A DNA stretch of 16,200 nt from CAIXSC01 sp040381235 (lineage in GTDB: Bacteria > Planctomycetota > Planctomycetia > Pirellulales > Pirellulaceae). Numbering within the stretch: the first letter of the stretch is position 1; the number at the start of each line of letters is the position of its first letter. Below, piece by piece: positions 14,093 through 16,200 of this stretch. The stretch is from the NCBI GenBank assembly GCA_040381235.1, contig JBEIHS010000079.1, positions 1-16,200 of the forward strand. The letters are read 5' to 3'. The position numbers were made by a program, and so were the translations under genes. The notes under the pieces were generated by a model. The model did not search any database and had not been told where the DNA came from. It worked only from the letters and a program-made list of their open reading frames with translations.

Positions 14093-15499
14093 ATGTTGGG
14101 AAAGCGAGCCATCGTGGTCGGCGGCAGCATCGGCGGAATCCTCACGGCCCGAGTCCTCTCGGACCACTTCGAAGAGGTGGCGATCGTCGAGCGGGACTCG
14201 CTGACCGGCGGTTCCGAGCCGCGCAAGGGAGCTCCGCAAGGCCGTAACGTCCATGTGATGTTTGGCGGCGGCGCCCGCGTGATCGACAGCTTGTTTCCCG
14301 GCTTCTTTGGCGAACTGGTCGCCCGCGGCTCGGTCGTTTGCGATTTCGCCAAAGATCTTTGCTGGTATCACGGTGGCGTCTGGAAAGCGCGGCCCGAATC
14401 AGCGCTGGTCTCTTACTGGCAGTCCCGTCCGTTTCTTGAAGCCCAGTTGCTCGAGCGTCTACGGCGCGACACCGGGGTGCGGGTGCTCGATCGACAAAAA
14501 GTGATTCGCTTGACCGCCGACGGCTCCCGCACCCGCGTCACGGGTGTGGAGATTGGCCGAGCGGAAGACGATTCCATGACGGAACAACTGGCGGCCGACT
14601 TGATTGTCGACGCGTCCGGACGCGGCAGTGCCGCGCCAAAGTGGCTGGAATCGCTCGGATACGATCCGCCAACCGAAATGACGGTCGAAGTCGATATCGG
14701 CTACGCGAGCCGCCTCTACACTCCGTCGAACAAGCCGCGTGATTGGCAAGTCATGGCTCTGTACGGCTCGCCTCCTCACAGCAAGCGAACGGGGTACATT
14801 TTTCCAATCGAGGGCGGCCGCTGGTTGGTGAGCCTGGTCGGGTTCCACAAGGATTATCCGCCCGACACGGACGAGGCGTTCCTCGCCTTCGCCCGTTCGC
14901 TCGAACTTCCCGATTTCCACGAGGCGCTGGCCGAAGCGCAACCGTTAACGCCGGCCACCGCCTTTCGGTTCCCGGCCAACCGTTGGCGGCGATACGATCG
15001 GCTGCAGCGCTTTCCCCAAGGCTTCCTTGTGATTGGCGATTCGATTTCGAGCTTCAACCCGGTTTATGGACAGGGAATGAGCGTCTGCGCGCTCGAGGTC
15101 GACGCTCTGCGGCGGCTGTTGGACAAATCCAAGAGCCGAGGCCGCATCGACAGCCAGTTGGCCAAAACGTTCTTTCGGCGAACAGCGGCCGTGGTCGGGA
15201 TTCCTTGGCTACTCGCCACGCAATCGGACTTCTTATATCCCGAGACGCGCGGCCATCGACCGCTGATTACCAATCCGCTGAATTGGTATTTGAAACGCGT
15301 GCTGCAGCTTTGTTCCGGCGATGAGCGGATTGTTAAAACGTTCTACGAAGTGCTCCACTTCCTCCGCCAGCCGACCGCTCTCTTTCAACCTTATGTGCTT
15401 GGTTCCGTGCTGTGGCGGTCGATGGGCGGGCAGCGTGGCGTCCGCGATTCGAAACAGCGTCCGGGTCCTGGCACCCATTCGGCGCCAGTCGGCGTGTAG
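14093..15499 (+). CDS. FAD-dependent monooxygenase/hydroxylase-like oxidoreductase
   Basis: Probable soluble flavoenzyme of the p-hydroxybenzoate-hydroxylase-like superfamily, 468 residues. The N-terminal dinucleotide fold reads AIVVGGSIGG (residues 6-15), with Glu33 in IVERD where the FAD ribose is bound. LIVDASGRGSAAPKWL and the second FAD motif VIGDSISSFNPVYGQGMS (Gly315, Asp316) are typical of the group. The PRKGAPQGRNVHV segment near 43-55 matches a set of uncharacterised 'FAD-dependent oxidoreductases' that I recall mainly from Actinobacteria. ATG start with GGAG at 14081-14084 and 8-nt spacing. It lies 31 bp after the kinase fusion, so it is likely co-transcribed. The last about 20 residues are Arg/Gly/Pro-rich and poorly conserved. 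The substrate is unknown; a halogenase or geranylgeranyl-reductase-like role cannot be excluded. Confidence 0.85.
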   Translation: MLGKRAIVVGGSIGGILTARVLSDHFEEVAIVERDSLTGGSEPRKGAPQGRNVHVMFGGGARVIDSLFPGFFGELVARGSVVCDFAKDLCWYHGGVWKARPESALVSYWQSRPFLEAQLLERLRRDTGVRVLDRQKVIRLTADGSRTRVTGVEIGRAEDDSMTEQLAADLIVDASGRGSAAPKWLESLGYDPPTEMTVEVDIGYASRLYTPSNKPRDWQVMALYGSPPHSKRTGYIFPIEGGRWLVSLVGFHKDYPPDTDEAFLAFARSLELPDFHEALAEAQPLTPATAFRFPANRWRRYDRLQRFPQGFLVIGDSISSFNPVYGQGMSVCALEVDALRRLLDKSKSRGRIDSQLAKTFFRRTAAVVGIPWLLATQSDFLYPETRGHRPLITNPLNWYLKRVLQLCSGDERIVKTFYEVLHFLRQPTALFQPYVLGSVLWRSMGGQRGVRDSKQRPGPGTHSAPVGV

Positions 15500-15501
15500 C
15501 T

Positions 15502-15566
15502 GTTAACCGTTCACGGGTCGGAGGTTCGATACGGCAACCCGAATCGCAAGCGAGGGCCACTCAGCG
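15502..15566 (+). repeat. Dispersed intergenic element, copy C
   Basis: It begins 3 bp after the flavoprotein stop. It shares CGTTCACGGGTCG with 101-163 and has the core CAACCCGAATCGCAAGCGAG, equivalent to the inverted copies at 9768-9871. Nothing else is seen between 15567 and about 15650. Confidence 0.65.
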
Positions 15567-15654
15567 GAGAAGCCATCTTAACGCCAGCTTCCGCTCGGCA
15601 GCCATTCTGTCTCGATTCGCGACTACAGATTCAGCCCATCATGCGTGCTAGTCA

Positions 15655-16200
15655 TGTGATCCGTGCTATCCGTGGTAAACAATCTTTCTTGCTCCGTGGC
15701 AGGAGACGGGCGTCATTGCCTACCACGAATCACACGAATCGAACGAATAGGAAAACCAGTCAAGTCCATGCATCGCGATTACAGGCAGCCTGAAATTCGT
15801 GCTATCCGTGCAATCCGTGGTAAACAATCTTCCTGGCTCCCTGGCAGGAGCAGGGCGTCGTTGCCTACCACGAATCACACGAATCGAACGAATAGGAAAA
15901 ACAGTCAAATGCAAACATCACGATTACAGGCAGCCTGAAATTCGTGCTATACGTGCAATCCGTGGAGTCCGTGGTAAACAATTTTCCTGCCTCCCTGGCA
16001 GGAGCAGGGCGTCATTGCCTACCACGAATCACCCGAATCGAACGAATAGGAAAACCAATCAAGTCCAAACATCGCGATTACAGTCAGCCTGACATCCGTG
16101 CTATCCGTGTGATCAGTGGTAGACAATCTTTCTTGCTCCGTGGCAGGAGACGGGCGTCATTGCCTACCACGAATCACACGAATCGAACGAATAGGAAAAC
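15655..16200. repeat. Array of about four palindromic ~145-bp units
   Basis: The landmark GGTAAACAAT or its variant occurs at 15674, 15819, 15973 and 16118. The second landmark CCACGAATCACACGAATCG (one substitution in unit 3) starts at 15723, 15868, 16022 and 16167. Both give spacings of 145, 154 and 145 bp. Each unit has two arms that are inverted copies (about 21 of 27 positions match in unit 2). The arms are built from a 9-bp subunit like ATCCGTGCT or AATCACACG. The array continues beyond the window. Open frames through it translate repeats and are not called as genes. Confidence 0.9.

Noticed and set aside
9979..15499. TOMM or other RiPP biosynthetic cluster
   Set aside because: The kinase/cyclase architecture hinted at it, but no cyclodehydratase, radical-SAM maturase, transporter or short precursor gene is visible in the window.
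15663..16092. Small open frames of about 90 codons in the terminal repeat array
   Set aside because: They translate the repeat units, give similar peptides from successive copies, and lack ribosome sites.
15655..16200. CRISPR array
   Set aside because: The repeated unit is about 145 bp and similar throughout, with no short constant repeats separated by unique spacers and no cas gene.

Overview
The window looks like chromosomal DNA of a GC-rich member of the Planctomycetota, probably Pirellulales-like. That is inferred from four things: a soluble Hanks-type kinase fused to large sensor domains, a secreted cysteine-containing barrel protein of a type common in that phylum, weak or absent Shine-Dalgarno sites with several GTG starts, and abundant intergenic repeats. 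No rRNA, tRNA, integrase or transposase was seen.

Layout. (1) 1-415 is gene-free and repeat-rich. (2) 416-4785 is a four-gene oligopeptide ABC transporter operon, oppB-oppC-oppD-oppF, with no substrate-binding protein gene in the window. Heptanucleotide arrays lie on both sides of it, and a GC hairpin that may be a terminator follows it. (3) 4950-7752 is a translation-factor module: epmB on the minus strand, diverging from efp (elongation factor P), followed by epmA. EpmB makes (R)-beta-lysine and EpmA attaches it to Lys34 of EF-P, so enzyme pair and substrate sit together. (4) 7753-8643 has no convincing intact gene. It holds a short duplication, an apparent minus-strand relic of the C-terminal end of an OprO/OprP-type porin, several hairpins and a 15-bp tandem repeat. 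(5) 8644-9597 is a secreted beta-barrel-like outer-membrane protein followed by a strong Rho-independent terminator. (6) 9979-15499 is a probable two-gene operon: a 1360-residue fusion (Ser/Thr kinase, degenerate class III cyclase-like domain, STAND/AAA-type ATPase, helical TPR-like repeats) and, 31 bp later, an FAD-dependent monooxygenase-like protein. (7) 15500-16200 is non-coding and carries about four copies of a palindromic ~145-bp repeat unit that runs off the window.

The best-supported functional units are the Opp transporter and the EF-P beta-lysylation module. The least understood is the kinase/pseudo-cyclase/ATPase fusion with its flavoenzyme. Its architecture recalls the kinase/cyclase fusions described next to TOMM peptide clusters, but no peptide-modification gene or precursor is visible here. 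A repeat element built around a core like ACCCGAAGCG occurs three times (101-163, 9768-9871 inverted, 15502-15566). Its second and third sites flank the kinase-flavoprotein pair.
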